From assembly GCA_905160935.1 (NCBI GenBank), contig CAJHZI010000907.1:1390001-1454000 (forward strand): DNA of 64,000 nt, written 5' to 3'. This stretch comes from Enchytraeus crypticus. Lineage: Eukaryota; Annelida; Clitellata; Enchytraeida; Enchytraeidae. Shown here piece by piece: positions 44,674 through 54,149 of this stretch; positions within the stretch are counted from its first letter, which is position 1; the number at the start of each line of letters is the position of its first letter. A program made the position numbers and the translations under genes. The notes under the pieces are model-generated. The model was given only the letters and a program-made list of their open reading frames with translations, had not been told where the DNA came from and made no database searches.

Positions 44674-45290
44674 ACCGACTACATCACTGGCTAGAGCCAG
44701 TAGCAAGTAGCGTATGTACATAGCATATTATGCTATGTCATTCACCTTGTTTCTCCCTACGAAATTCAATATTTACATTCTCTCTCTCGAAGGTTATTTG
44801 TAAATAACATTATCTTGACTATGTACGGTTAAATTATATGAATTTGTTACTGGAATTAATCTTTAAAATAAAAATATCAACCGTAATTATTGCTGGAGTC
44901 AAGACAGTGACCCAATTTAACACACATACAAAATTTGACAACGCGTGTCAAGGCCACAGCTCTAACTTAGTCGCGAATGTTCTCGAAAGAAGGACCGCAA
45001 TTAGGCGGAAAAAGCATGAAAGAGACAAACTCCAGTCGCTTGCTTCCTCTGTTTTCAATGTGTTGTTCATGTTTCAACGAAGATACTTAAAAAATGATTA
45101 TAGACAGGTATTGAGAGAAAAATTAACCAAGAAAGCTATATAAAAAGGTAACGTTAACGTCAGTTTCCTAATTCGAAAGCAATGTTAGTGACGGGCGAGC
45201 CCAGGATTTGAACACGCACATACTGATCTGCGGTCCTATAACTTACCGACTACACCACTGGCTAGAGCCAGTAGCAAGTAGCGTATGTAC
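44674..45290 (-). mobile_element. SINE-1 head fragment and SINE-1 copy
   Basis: 44674-44722 carries only the head (GACTACATCACTGGCTAGAG, CCAGTAGCAAGTAGCG). The same head with the same rare changes recurs at 45243-45293 at the end of a fuller minus-strand copy (45143-45290: GTTAACGTCAGTTTCC, GGATTTGAACACG, CTGATCTGCGGTCC). The ~570-bp spacing suggests a duplication or an insertion that split the element. The sequence between has an unrecognised open frame (44838-45143) that I do not support as a gene. Confidence 0.7.
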
Positions 45291-45478
45291 ATTTGTTTAC
45301 ATGTACAAATGTACATTTATATGTACAACTTACATGTACGTTTGTATCGCGAGAAAGAAATCATTCATGGACAATTGTATAGGGCTATAACTGTCATTGC
45401 TGTTGGTGTTAAGAACTGGTTTCATATTATGGACAAACAATACAACTAATTCTATGTAAAGATTTATAACATTTAGTG

Positions 45479-45485
<7 letters not shown>

Positions 45486-45523
<38 letters not shown>

Positions 45524-45583
45524 TATATATATATATATATATTATATATATATATCTATATATATATATATATATCTTTATAT

Positions 45584-45631
<48 letters not shown>

Positions 45632-45645
45632 TATATGTATATATA
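45486..45645. repeat. (TA)n tracts
   Basis: Interrupted TA repeats. Confidence 0.95.
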
Positions 45646-45649
45646 TCTT

Positions 45650-45772
45650 TTTATGCAGGAAATAACAAAGAAAATGTAATAGGAGAACTACCTAACTGTT
45701 CAGTTGTGCTTAAAAGTATTGATGTCGCATCGATTCTGAGATCAGGTTTTTATCATTTAACAAACTGATGTT
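45650..45772 (+). repeat. Dispersed module (NCSVVL type), copy 3
   Basis: TATGCAGGAAATAACAAAG, frame reading LPNCSVVLKSIDVASILRSG, ending AACTGATGTTAATTTCTC. Nearly the same as 27590-27712. Confidence 0.7.
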
Positions 45773-45801
45773 AATTTCTCTTCACGCTATGATCTTGTCT
45801 A

Positions 45802-46008
45802 GCTATTTATAGTAACACTGCTATTTATAGTAACACTGCTATTTATAGTAACACTGCTAAGCCTTGCAAACCATTATCATTAGTCCCTCAGTACCAGCGT
45901 GTACTAACTACTGACTGTTTAAGGCATGTACTAACTACTGACTGTTTAAGACATGTACTAACTACTGGCTGTTTAAGACGTGTACTAACTACTGACTGTT
46001 TAAGACGC
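45802..46008. repeat. Two short tandem arrays (18 bp x 3, 27 bp x 4)
   Basis: GCTATTTATAGTAACACT three times at 45802-45858; then GTGTACTAACTACTGACTG with TTTAAGAC, 27 bp, four times at 45897-46008. Confidence 0.9.
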
Positions 46009-46043
46009 TTTCCACTGGTACTGTTAATATATGCGTATTAACA

Positions 46044-46400
46044 GGTCAATATGATCAGTATGTACGAGGTTCAAATCCTGGGCTCGCCAGTCACTGACAT
46101 CGCTTTCGAGTGATGAAACTGACGTTAATGGTATATAACGCCTCTCCTCTTCTCTGTCTTCTTCTTTCCTCTTCATGTCTACTTATGAGTGATTCTTTAA
46201 ATCTTCTAACATTCCTAATCTCGGCCTGCCTCTGCCTCTACTTCCTTCCATTCTGCCGTCTCGGTCTTTTATGAATGGTTTGACACGCTAATTGATTAAT
46301 TGCTCTTTATGAAGCGTGATAGCTGAATGCGAGTAAGAATATGTACATGGACCTGGCACTTAGGCGAGCACTGGAGAGGGTGTGTGAGTGAGAGAGATTG
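46044..46400 (+). mobile_element. Truncated SINE-1 joined to RTE-like LINE fragments
   Basis: 46044-46130 is SINE-1 (GATCAGTATGTACGAGGTTC, AAATCCTGGGCTCGCC, AAACTGACGTTAATGG). It runs directly into a minus-strand LINE end (ATGGTATATAACGCCTCTCC, CTAATCTCGGCCTGCC) to 46262. 46270-46400 (GCTCTTTATGAAGCGTGATA, CATGGACCTGGCACTTAGG) repeats 58848-58935 and resembles a related LINE 3' end in plus orientation. Confidence 0.7.
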
Positions 46401-46436
46401 AGAGAGGGGTAAATTTATGTTAGAAAGTGGGTTGAC

Positions 46437-46590
46437 CTGGCTGGTGCCAGTGGCGAAGTCGGTAAGACACTCGACCGTGGATCAGTATGTGCGGGGTTCA
46501 AATCCTGGGCTCGCCCGTCACTGACATCGCTTTCGAGTGAAGAAACTGACGTTAACCTTAGCTTTTAGCTTTTAGCTTTAGCTTTGACAG
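46437..46590 (+). mobile_element. SINE-1, full copy at the ZNF-C exon 3 acceptor
   Basis: GGTGCCAGTGGCGAAGTCGG (A-box region), GATCAGTATGTGCGGGGTTC, AAATCCTGGGCTCGCCCGTC, GACATCGCTTTCGAGTGAAG, AAACTGACGTTAACC, then a TAGCTTT-repeat tail. Its end is about 25 bp before the splice acceptor at 46615. Confidence 0.92.
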
Positions 46591-46615
46591 AATGTGTGAT
46601 ATCCCATTATCACAG

Positions 46616-48414
46616 ATTCCAGTAGAAGATTATCAAGTGCATCAGATTTTCCAGAAGCTGATGATTGTTCTCGGTGTGAGGTAACTTTCAGTGAAACAGA
46701 TCAAGTGAAACCAAGCACACAGTGTGACAGTGATGAAGTGAAACCAAGTACAAAGTATGAAAGAGATCACGAGATACCAAGTACACAGTGTGAAACAAAT
46801 CAAGAGATACTAAGTACACAGTGTGAAACAGGTCAAGTGATACCAAGTACACAGTGTGAAACAGGTCAAGAGATACTAAGTACACAGTGTGAAACAGATG
46901 AAGTGAAGCCAATTACACAGTGTAATACAGGTCAAGAGATACTAAGTACACAGTGTGAAACAGATGAAGTGAAGCCAATTACACAGTGTAATACAGGTCA
47001 AGAGATACTAAGTACACAGTGTGAAACAGATGAAGTGAAGCCAATTACACAGTGTGATACAGGTCAAGAGAAGCTAAGTACATACTATACAGACTTGAGT
47101 GACAATCAGTTTCGTTGTACTTTGTGTGATCAAACTTTAAGCACTAAAGGTAGCCTAAAGCGGCACATATTGAACAAACATCTGGACAACGGACAGCAGC
47201 ATTGTTGCACTTATTGTCATAAAACTTTCAGAAAGAGCCATACTTTGAAGACTCATATACGGTATGATCATGAGAGTAATGAGCAATATTCTTGTACTCA
47301 GTGTGACAAAGTGTTCAACAGGAAAAGTAACCTAAGATGGCACATAGTGAGTCATCACGTGGACACTGGACAACACCGTTGTAATCAGTGTGATAAATCA
47401 TTCGTTGTTGAAAGATATTTGCTTCAGCACATTAGATACATGCATGGGGATAAGAGTTATAAATGTGACAAGTGTAAGTATAGTTCTAATTACAGTTATT
47501 GTCTAAAGAAACATATCTCTTCTGTCCATTTAGAAGAGGAATCTCACAATTTCTCGCAACCTAATTATTGCAGCTCAGGAAAAAAGAAATCAACTGATCA
47601 CATTCGTCGTGTGCATGATCAAGTAAGGCGTTTTGAATGCACGGATTGTGATAAGAAATTCACAACGAGTGCCATTCTTAAGAGTCACTGGAAATGTGTT
47701 CATGGTGGAGAAAAGCCTTTCGCTTGTGATCGGTGTGATTATAGGAGTTCAAATAAAAGCAATGTGAAGAGTCATATAGCAGTTGTTCATGATAGAGTAC
47801 CACGCGAGCTCAATATCAGTTGTGCTCTGTGTGAATACAAGTGTTCAACAAAGAGATCCCTCAAGAGACATTGGCAAGATGTTCATTATCAGCTGATCCC
47901 TCATTCGTGCTATGAGTGTGGTAAGTCTTTCAATACCAATTCAGAGCTAAGGACTCATTTTGATGACGTGCACACACGCCTTAAACGTTATTCATGTAGT
48001 GAATGTGATAACGCGTTTGCTACTTCAAGTGCTCTTAGAGTTCATGTTGTATCAGTGCATAGACAATTCAAGCCATATTTATGTCAAGAATGCAATAGAG
48101 CATTCAGGGCAGCCTCACTTCTTAAATCACATGTTGATAGAGTGCATCGAGGATTTAAACCTTTAGCCTGTACTGAATGTGGTAAAGCATTTGCTGACAG
48201 AAAGGGTCTCAGACAACATGTTGATGCTGTACACAGACACTTTAAACCTCATTCATGCCCTGACTGTAGTAAAACTTTTACAATAGCTTCAAATCTTAAG
48301 GTACATGTTGATGCTGTACACAGAGGGGTTAAAGCATTCCTTTGCGCTGAGTGTGGGGGTAGATTCTCGCAGAAGGGCGATCTTCAGAAACATAGCATTG
48401 CTGTGCATCGTTGA
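46616..48414 (+). CDS. ZNF-C exon 3: TQC repeat linker and 14 intact C2H2 fingers
   Basis: Acceptor TTATCACAG ends at 46615; stop TGA 48412-48414. With exons 38952-39072 and 43210-43380 the coding length is 2091 nt, 696 aa. The exon starts SSRRLSSASDFPEADDCSRC, then about eleven 11-residue repeats (TQCETGQEILS, TQCETDEVKPI; residues ~127-255), partly organised as 22-residue doublets. From residue ~263 come 14 fingers with full C2H2 ligands, for example CTLCDQTLSTKGSLKRHILNKH, CDRCDYRSSNKSNVKSHIAVVH, CYECGKSFNTNSELRTHFDDVH and CTECGKAFADRKGLRQHVDAVH; the sixth position is degenerate (PNYCSSGKKKSTDHIRRVH). With exon 2 the protein has 16 fingers: a likely nuclear sequence-specific DNA-binding regulator. 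Targets are unknown. It is the only family member with a full array. Confidence 0.9.
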
Positions 48415-49149
48415 GAGACAGAGAGAGAGAGAGAGACCTTCTTCATGCTCTGTCTGCGTCAAAAGATTTGCAAAGTCACATGAAAACTATAAGATGCAAA
48501 ATTTTGCATTTCCTAATATACTGTCAGTCGACTTCTTGTATTGATATATTATGGTTACTAATGGAAGTCATGATAAATAATTCAAATAATAATTGCTTGA
48601 TTCAATTTGTGACAGTTTTGAGTTTTATTTCTATCTATATATGAATGAGTAGATTTAAATTTCATGTAATGTTCCTGTATCAGATTTGCAACACAGATGT
48701 TACCCAATAAGTCAGATACATCATTTGTTTGCTTATAATCTGTAGCAGTGGTTGATCCAGTAGAGTAAAGGGGCAGGGCATTTCTTCCAACACTAGATAA
48801 ATAGGCTACGTGCCTTATGCCATTTTGGCAGCATTTGCTACATTTATTCCAAATTGATTATGAAACTATACCGAAGGGCCTTCCCTCCCTCCTCCCTTTT
48901 GCGGTGGAATACTAAAGTCAAAAATAAGAAAATAGGGCCTATTAATATGTCCTACAAAAATGGCTCATTTTAGCACTTACTTTGTAAACGCGCTTGTCTC
49001 GTTGATTTGGTCCTGAATTATTTTGTGACAGTATCTGCATTTTTCCCGCCAACGGTTCCCATTCACTTTGAACTTATTACAGTCAAACTTCACTACACGA
49101 GGTGTTTTATCGTCTATAATAGTTTCTTTTTCGTAATATTGTCTTTTTT
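48415..49149. other. ZNF-C 3' flank, no further gene
   Basis: (GA)n at 48416-48436 follows the stop. CAGTGGTTGATCCAGTAGAG with a G-rich run near 48748-48780 resembles the dispersed GGGGCGGATCCAGG repeat. No clear poly(A) site assigned. Confidence 0.5.
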
Positions 49150-49245
49150 CATCGCCACTGCGGGGTTCAAATCATGGGCTCGCCTGTCACTGACATCGCT
49201 TTAGAGTGATGAAACTGACGTTAACATTAGCCCTTTTGCTTTTCA
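49150..49245 (+). mobile_element. SINE-1 with internal deletion
   Basis: CGCCACTGCGGGGTTCAAAT joins the head directly to the B box; GACATCGCTTTAGAGTGATG and AAACTGACGTTAACATTAGC follow. Confidence 0.85.
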
Positions 49246-49259
49246 GTTGTTCTTTTCAG

Positions 49260-49680
49260 CTGGTTATTTAAGCTTCCATGTTCTTACCGTCCACTGTTCG
49301 TGTTGCTATCTCTCCAATCTCCTTCTCTTGTCCTTTTCTCTAATATTTCACCTGTTAAGCCTGTATTATTGGTTTTCTTAGCGACTTTTGTTTTTTGAAA
49401 AAATCAAATGCCTTGGCACCTACTTGTATCACCTTCTTCAAGTGATTCAATATTTCATTTGTTCCCCTATTTTTGCGAAATTGTTATTCGTTCATTTCCC
49501 TTTCTACTACTTTCTGAAGTTTCCGTTTCTTTTCTTCTAATCCAATCTTATTTCATTACCCTTTCTGTTTTCTTACCGATTTTTTCTTTATCAACTTTCG
49601 CCATGACTAAGTTATGGTTTGAGTAAGCATCTGCTCCAGGACATAATCTAGAGTTTGAGCTCTATTCCTGTATCTTTTCA
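49260..49680 (-). mobile_element. RTE-like LINE, endonuclease-to-RT linker fragment
   Basis: Minus strand reads CPGADAYSNHNLVMAKVDKE and KIGKKTERV, matching the SDHNLVMAKVG block of the copy at 37132-38695, followed by decayed linker sequence. Confidence 0.7.
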
Positions 49681-50035
49681 ATTAAAATTGAATTTAATTG
49701 AAATCTTCCGTGTGTACATCATATCTGATTCTTATATTGATTGAAAGGTTGAATTGATTGATTGATTTATTAGAATCAGGCGGACTTTACTGGCTAAGTA
49801 GTTACTGAATAACATTATTTTTAGCTTAATTAGATAATGATTTATATCTTAGTTTAATTAGTCATTTATTGCTAATTTAATTTAAATATTTATTGATTGA
49901 AAATTTCGCTTAATAAGTTACTCATTGACATTTTAGTTTAATTAGGGTATAAGTTTACTTTATTACTTCCACCTTGCCATTAAAACCCTGAGCTCTGGAT
50001 TTTAACGATTTATTTTATTTGAGTATCGTGATGTA
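49681..50035. other. No gene seen
   Basis: AT-rich; (ATTG)n near 49745-49775 may be a decayed retroposon tail. Confidence 0.5.
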
Positions 50036-50352
50036 AAACCATGGAGTGAATTAATAAAGTTCAAAAGACTCAGTTGGATTGGACATATGCTAAGATTGGA
50101 TGAAACTACTCCAGAAAGAAAAGCTCTAAATTATAGAATAACAAATAATAAAATGAAACTAGGTATGGGAAATAAATATACTTTAATTAAACAATATAAT
50201 AAAGATATAGAACAAATCGACACTAAATATAACCTAGCACCGAGTGATGTTTATGATCTTGCCCAGGACCGGTATCAGTGGAGACAGAAGGTAAAAGAGG
50301 CTGCTCTGGCGTTCACAAAGTGACGTTATGCAGAGAAAAGAAGAAGAAGAAT
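50036..50352 (+). mobile_element. LINE C-terminal fragment with (GAA)n tail
   Basis: RLSWIGHMLRLDETTPERKA opens the LINE C-terminal domain, and YDLAQDRYQWRQKVKEAAL is its usual end; stop at 50321-50323, then AGAAAAGAAGAAGAAGAA. A different family from the main RTE-like LINE. Confidence 0.75.
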
Positions 50353-50525
50353 CTTCCCTTGAACCAAGATCGGGATTGGAAAATTTTGTAACTATTTCAG
50401 GAGTCTAGGCGCTCACCATCAGAATGTCCTTTATTACGTTGGTATGGATCGAAGTGTCTTGTCTCTTTACGACACTTGCAGTCTACGGTTGGTCTATAAT
50501 TATTCAGTAACCCGGACACAATATA

Positions 50526-51277
50526 CAGACTGGGGCAAAAAAATAATCCCCTAGCGAGATCTCAATAACTTTATGAAAACTCAAAATATCTCTACGAAAT
50601 TTACGGAGCTTGTAGGGGAGGAATTTCTGCGCACATCCTGCAAATTTGATGAAAATCTATTGAGCAGGAAAAATATTACAGCGTTTCTGCAAAAAAAGTG
50701 CAAAATCAGTTTTTAACAAGACTTTACTAAAAGTCTTAATAACTTGGACAAAACTCAAAATAGTTTTACAAAATTTTCGGAGCTTCTAGAGGAGGAATTT
50801 CTACACATATCCTGCAAATTTGGTGAAAACATATCAAAAGTAACAAAAATACAGCGTTTCTTCGAAAAAATGTCAAAATCAATTTTAACAAGGCTTTTTT
50901 AAACAAAAGTACCGGACATTTTCTTCAAAATTAGGAATAATTTTCACAGGAGAACGAATTTTAAGCATCATTTATTGGAGTAGCTAACAAGGTAGTGCAG
51001 GCTTAAACTCCACCACTTAAGTAAACGGCCCTTTTCAGGCTCGTTATTTTCTTCTAAAGGAACGACTGACATTTCGAAAAGACTTGTTAAAATTGATTTT
51101 AGCACTTTTCTCGTAGAAATGCTGTAATTTCGTAACTAATGAAAATATTTTCATCAAATTTGCAGGATATACGCAGAAATTCCTCCCCTAGAAGCTCCGA
51201 AAATTTCGTAGAGATATTTTGAGTTTTCTTAAAGTTATTGAGATTTCGCTAGGGGATTATTTTTTTGCCCCAGTCTG
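50526..51277. mobile_element. Tc1/mariner-type MITE with iterated long TIRs
   Basis: Ends CAGACTGGGGCAAAAAAATA and its complement, each flanked by TA. The left half holds two direct copies of a ~200-bp unit (50545-50735 and 50736-50905: ACTCAAAATATCTCTACGAA / ACTCAAAATAGTTTTACAAA, TGTAGGGGAGGAATTTCTGC / TCTAGAGGAGGAATTTCTAC), and the right half (51070-51260) is an inverted copy. No coding capacity. Confidence 0.88.
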
Positions 51278-51572
51278 TAGATCTATTACGTGAAGTTGGA
51301 AAATAGCACATGGGCCTGTAGATATTATTGTTTTGCGAAATAAATTAAATTTTGTGTTTGAGTCCGAATGATGTTTTATTGTATTTCTCTATATTTATAT
51401 GGGCCTAGTGTTTTGACACGGCCTTGTTAATTTAACATCGTCCGCACTGTATATAGTATCGTATTAATGTGTATAGTGTAGTAGGGGCCTATTGATTCTC
51501 CTGCAAGGTATCACAATTTCTAACATTTTCATTTATGATACACCAGGGCCCGGAGAAGGGCCCACCATCCAA

Positions 51573-51800
51573 TGATTCCAATCATTCAATCAATAAGAAT
51601 TTAACGGCCGGTTCGTCGCCATAAGGCAATGTCAGGGACGTCTCTTGCAGACTGTGCACAAAATGGCGCCGACACACCACACGATGACGACTGGCCATCT
51701 ATTTGCTCGCCGGCATGATTTAGTCTCAATAGTGCTCGATGTTGTCATTGATGACTGTATAGCACACTAATTGTTGTTACGATTATGAGTACACAAAGAC
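51573..51800. mobile_element. LINE 3' tail (minus) beside an L2/CR1-like 3' UTR piece (plus)
   Basis: 51573-51650: ATTCAATCAATAAGAATTTA, ACGGCCGGTTCGTCGCC, GTCAGGGACGTCTCTTGCAG, the reverse of the tail at 60765-60840. 51650-51800: AGTGCTCGATGTTGTCATTG and AGCACACTAATTGTTGTTAC match the 3' UTR of the LINE at 54150-55430. Confidence 0.65.
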
Positions 51801-52088
51801 CACAAGCGACGATACATTATAGATAGCATAAACGCAGTGGTTAAGTTGTAGCAGCCTTTTAGCACTTGGAATAAGAAAATCTTCCTTAAGCTGCGAGCTT
51901 ACGCGCAGCTTACGATCAGTTTACATTTTTATTGCCGCCATTTTCTTCTGTTTCGCTAATATTTTGACTTCGTCGTTCTCTGACTCTGATTTCTAGTCTA
52001 GCGGAACCACTCTTATCTAACTCTAGTATTATCTAACTCCAAATCCAAGAGTAGTGTGACATTTTAGGCGTTCCATTTGTTCTGAAGC

Positions 52089-52274
52089 ATGAGCAATAAC
52101 ATTCGATATTGGTGTAATATTTGCAGTAAGCATTTCGCTTCTCAGTCCAATTATAATCGTCATGTTAAAGCTTTTCACCTTCTTTTGCCATCTAACAAGT
52201 GGCAAGTTAAAGGTGCATATTCAAACTCACTGCTTTCTCACTTCATAAGAGCACTCCTTAGATCAACAAGTTAA
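52089..52274 (+). CDS. Small C2H2-finger protein, 61 aa
   Basis: ATG at 52089 gives MSNNIRYWCNICSKHFASQS then NYNRHVKAFH: one finger CX2C...HX4H spaced normally. The rest (LLLPSNKWQVKGAYSNSLLS) is unrecognised. AAAG|GTGCAT after WQVK could be a splice donor, so this may be a first exon. It lies between inverted ends at 51830 and 52755 and could be element-encoded. It is not close to the ZNF-A/B/C family. Confidence 0.4.
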   Translation: MSNNIRYWCNICSKHFASQSNYNRHVKAFHLLLPSNKWQVKGAYSNSLLSHFIRALLRSTS

Positions 52275-52319
52275 TCCCTTCACAAAGTGTACGCCTTATC
52301 CATACCTTATGTAGCCTAT

Positions 52320-52525
52320 AGCTTGGCAAAAGTACGGCTTTTGAGGTGGTTTCCCGTTGCCTTCCTCCGTTAGATGGACTAATTATCATTTAATCCTTGG
52401 GGAAAATATTTCATGGTGAGGTGGGTCCCCTCTTGCCATCCTCAGCTCCTGCCTTAGTCGCCACTTATGTACACGCGATAGATTGTTTGCGGTTGCCTGT
52501 TCTAACCACACCCGAACACAACACG

Positions 52526-52578
<53 letters not shown>

Positions 52579-52590
52579 TATATGGGCCTA
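52320..52590. repeat. Dispersed repeat (TGCCTTCCTC type) and (TA)n
   Basis: GAGGTGGTTTCCCGTTGCCT, TCCTCCG and CATCCTCAGCTCCTGCCTTA with GTCGCC recur, reversed, at 62005-62075 (GGAAGGCAACCGGAAAGCAC). TA tract at 52529-52583. Confidence 0.6.
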
Positions 52591-52755
52591 CTCATACGTA
52601 CGAAAATTATCAAAATCCAAAAATGTGACACCGGAGGGTACATAAATAGCGCAAGGATCTAACAGCTGATTTGTCAGCTGATCGTAAGCATCAGGAAGAT
52701 TTTCTTATTCCAAGTTCTAAAAGGCTGCTACAACTTAATCATTGCATAGCATAAA

Positions 52756-52964
52756 AGATCTTTGATAGGGAGTTTCAAATGAAAACAACTAAATTACGCT
52801 GGTATATTTTAGCTAGGGAGCCGCCCCGTCTCAAGTCATATAGAAGCCTCCAATAGGGTTCGAGTATTTATGGGTTAAATATGAATTACAGCAGAGCACA
52901 GTAATAGTATTAACAGAGCACAATAAAAGAACACTAGATTACTATATTGTAATAAGAGTAATGG
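52756..52964. other. No gene seen
   Basis: Nothing recognised. Confidence 0.5.
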
Positions 52965-53220
52965 GCTAATAGCTCGCACTGTAGTGAAACTCTCAACAGC
53001 TATCACTTTTAATACCACATGTTTAATTCGTTGTGCAACTTATCCCATTTACTGTGTAACAAATTCTGTGAATGTGCAATAGTATAGGCCCTACTCTCAG
53101 ATCAGCACTGGAGAGAATCGAACCCTCGAGAGTTCATTTCACCTCAGGATCTGTCACTTTAAACTTCTTGATGTTACGTACCTGACGCGTCTATTCATAG
53201 CGCTATTGAGACATTCAAAT
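52965..53220 (-). mobile_element. SINE-2
   Basis: Plus strand: CAACAGCTATCACTTTTAAT, CTGTGAATGTGCAATAG, GAGAGAATCGAACCCTCG (B box reversed), CCTCAGGATCTGTCACTTTA and AGCGCTATTGAGACATTC (head). Confidence 0.8.
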
Positions 53221-54000
53221 ATATGAAGAACACCGGGGATACGGTGTATTGCCGATCAAATGTCAGGTTCAAGTATATAGGCTTACATGTATAATATTAC
53301 GACTCGCATACTTTGTAGTCTATATGGAGCGTGAAAGCAGAGTAGGACTACACGTTCAGGCCTACCTTGAACATGCAGTACACTATTAGTATAGAGGGTA
53401 TTTGTTAATTCAATACTTTATTGAAGCACGGCGAGTTTATTTAAGCCCGAATCAATTTCTGATGACTGTTCGATTACTCGGCTGCTTGTTTTCATGTTTG
53501 GTTTGTTAAATTACTCGAGAACAATCGGTAGATGTTGAGTGAAAGTGTGTGGCTACTGTAGCCAACATATATCTAAATAATGGCAATAGATAGACCTAAA
53601 TAATATTCGGATAAAATCTTTTGAAAGTGATTCAATGCTGCAAATTAGGCACGCCAAATCAATGAGGTATAATAATAGCTAGGCCTATATACGTGTATAT
53701 GTATATTTCAGCATTTGGGAGATATTAATTTAGTATACTTAGTAGAACATAGAAAACGTTTCTGTATTGATTTATACATATAGGCCCTAAATACATTCAT
53801 AAGAACCGCTCAATGAAATATAAAGAAAGATTCTCGATAAAGTAAAACGCCATAATTTGAACTGTAATCGACTAATGATTTACTTATTTGTTAATGTAGT
53901 TTCAATTTCCACATAAATATCATAGGATCACTAAATACAGAGATATCATCGCAAAACTAACACTTTTAGTGTTAGTTTTGGCTAATGTTTCTAGTTTTAG
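53221..54000. other. No gene seen
   Basis: AT-rich with AGGCCTA words near 53684-53790. CTAACACTTTTAGTGTTAG at 53956 is a short perfect palindrome. Confidence 0.5.
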
Positions 54001-54001
54001 T

Positions 54002-54146
54002 GTTGGCTGGAACCAGTGACCAAATCGGTAATACATTTAATTTGTATATTCGATCGCCGATCTGTATGTGCGGGGTTCAAATCCTGGGCTCGCCGTCACT
54101 GGCATCGGTTTCGAGTGAGGAAACTAATATTAACATTAGCTTTTTC
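54002..54146 (+). mobile_element. SINE-1
   Basis: TTGGCTGGAACCAGTGACC head, GATCTGTATGTGCGGGGTTC, AAATCCTGGGCTCGCC, GCATCGGTTTCGAGTGAGG and AAACTAATATTAACATTAGC. It meets the LINE 3' end at 54150 tail to tail. Confidence 0.88.
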
Positions 54147-54149
54147 GAA

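Larger units (their letters stand above)
51830..52755. mobile_element. Element with ~80-bp inverted ends around a single C2H2 frame
   Basis: Left end ATAGCATAAACGCAGTGGTT, AAGTTGTAGCAGCCTTTTAG, CACTTGGAATAAGAAAATCT returns at the right as AGATTTTCTTATTCCAAGTT-type sequence, CTAAAAGGCTGCTACAACTT and AATCATTGCATAGCATAAAA. It looks like a DNA element or a large foldback. Inside are the frame at 52089, a repeat at 52320-52500 and a TA tract 52529-52583, so it has been invaded. Confidence 0.65.

Noticed and set aside
44838-45143. 101-codon open frame (MNLLLELIFKIKIS...)
   Set aside because: No homology recognised, AT-rich context, no splice or promoter evidence.
46688-46912. Minus-strand frame opposite the ZNF-C linker
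   Set aside because: Mirror of the 33-nt coding repeat on the plus strand.
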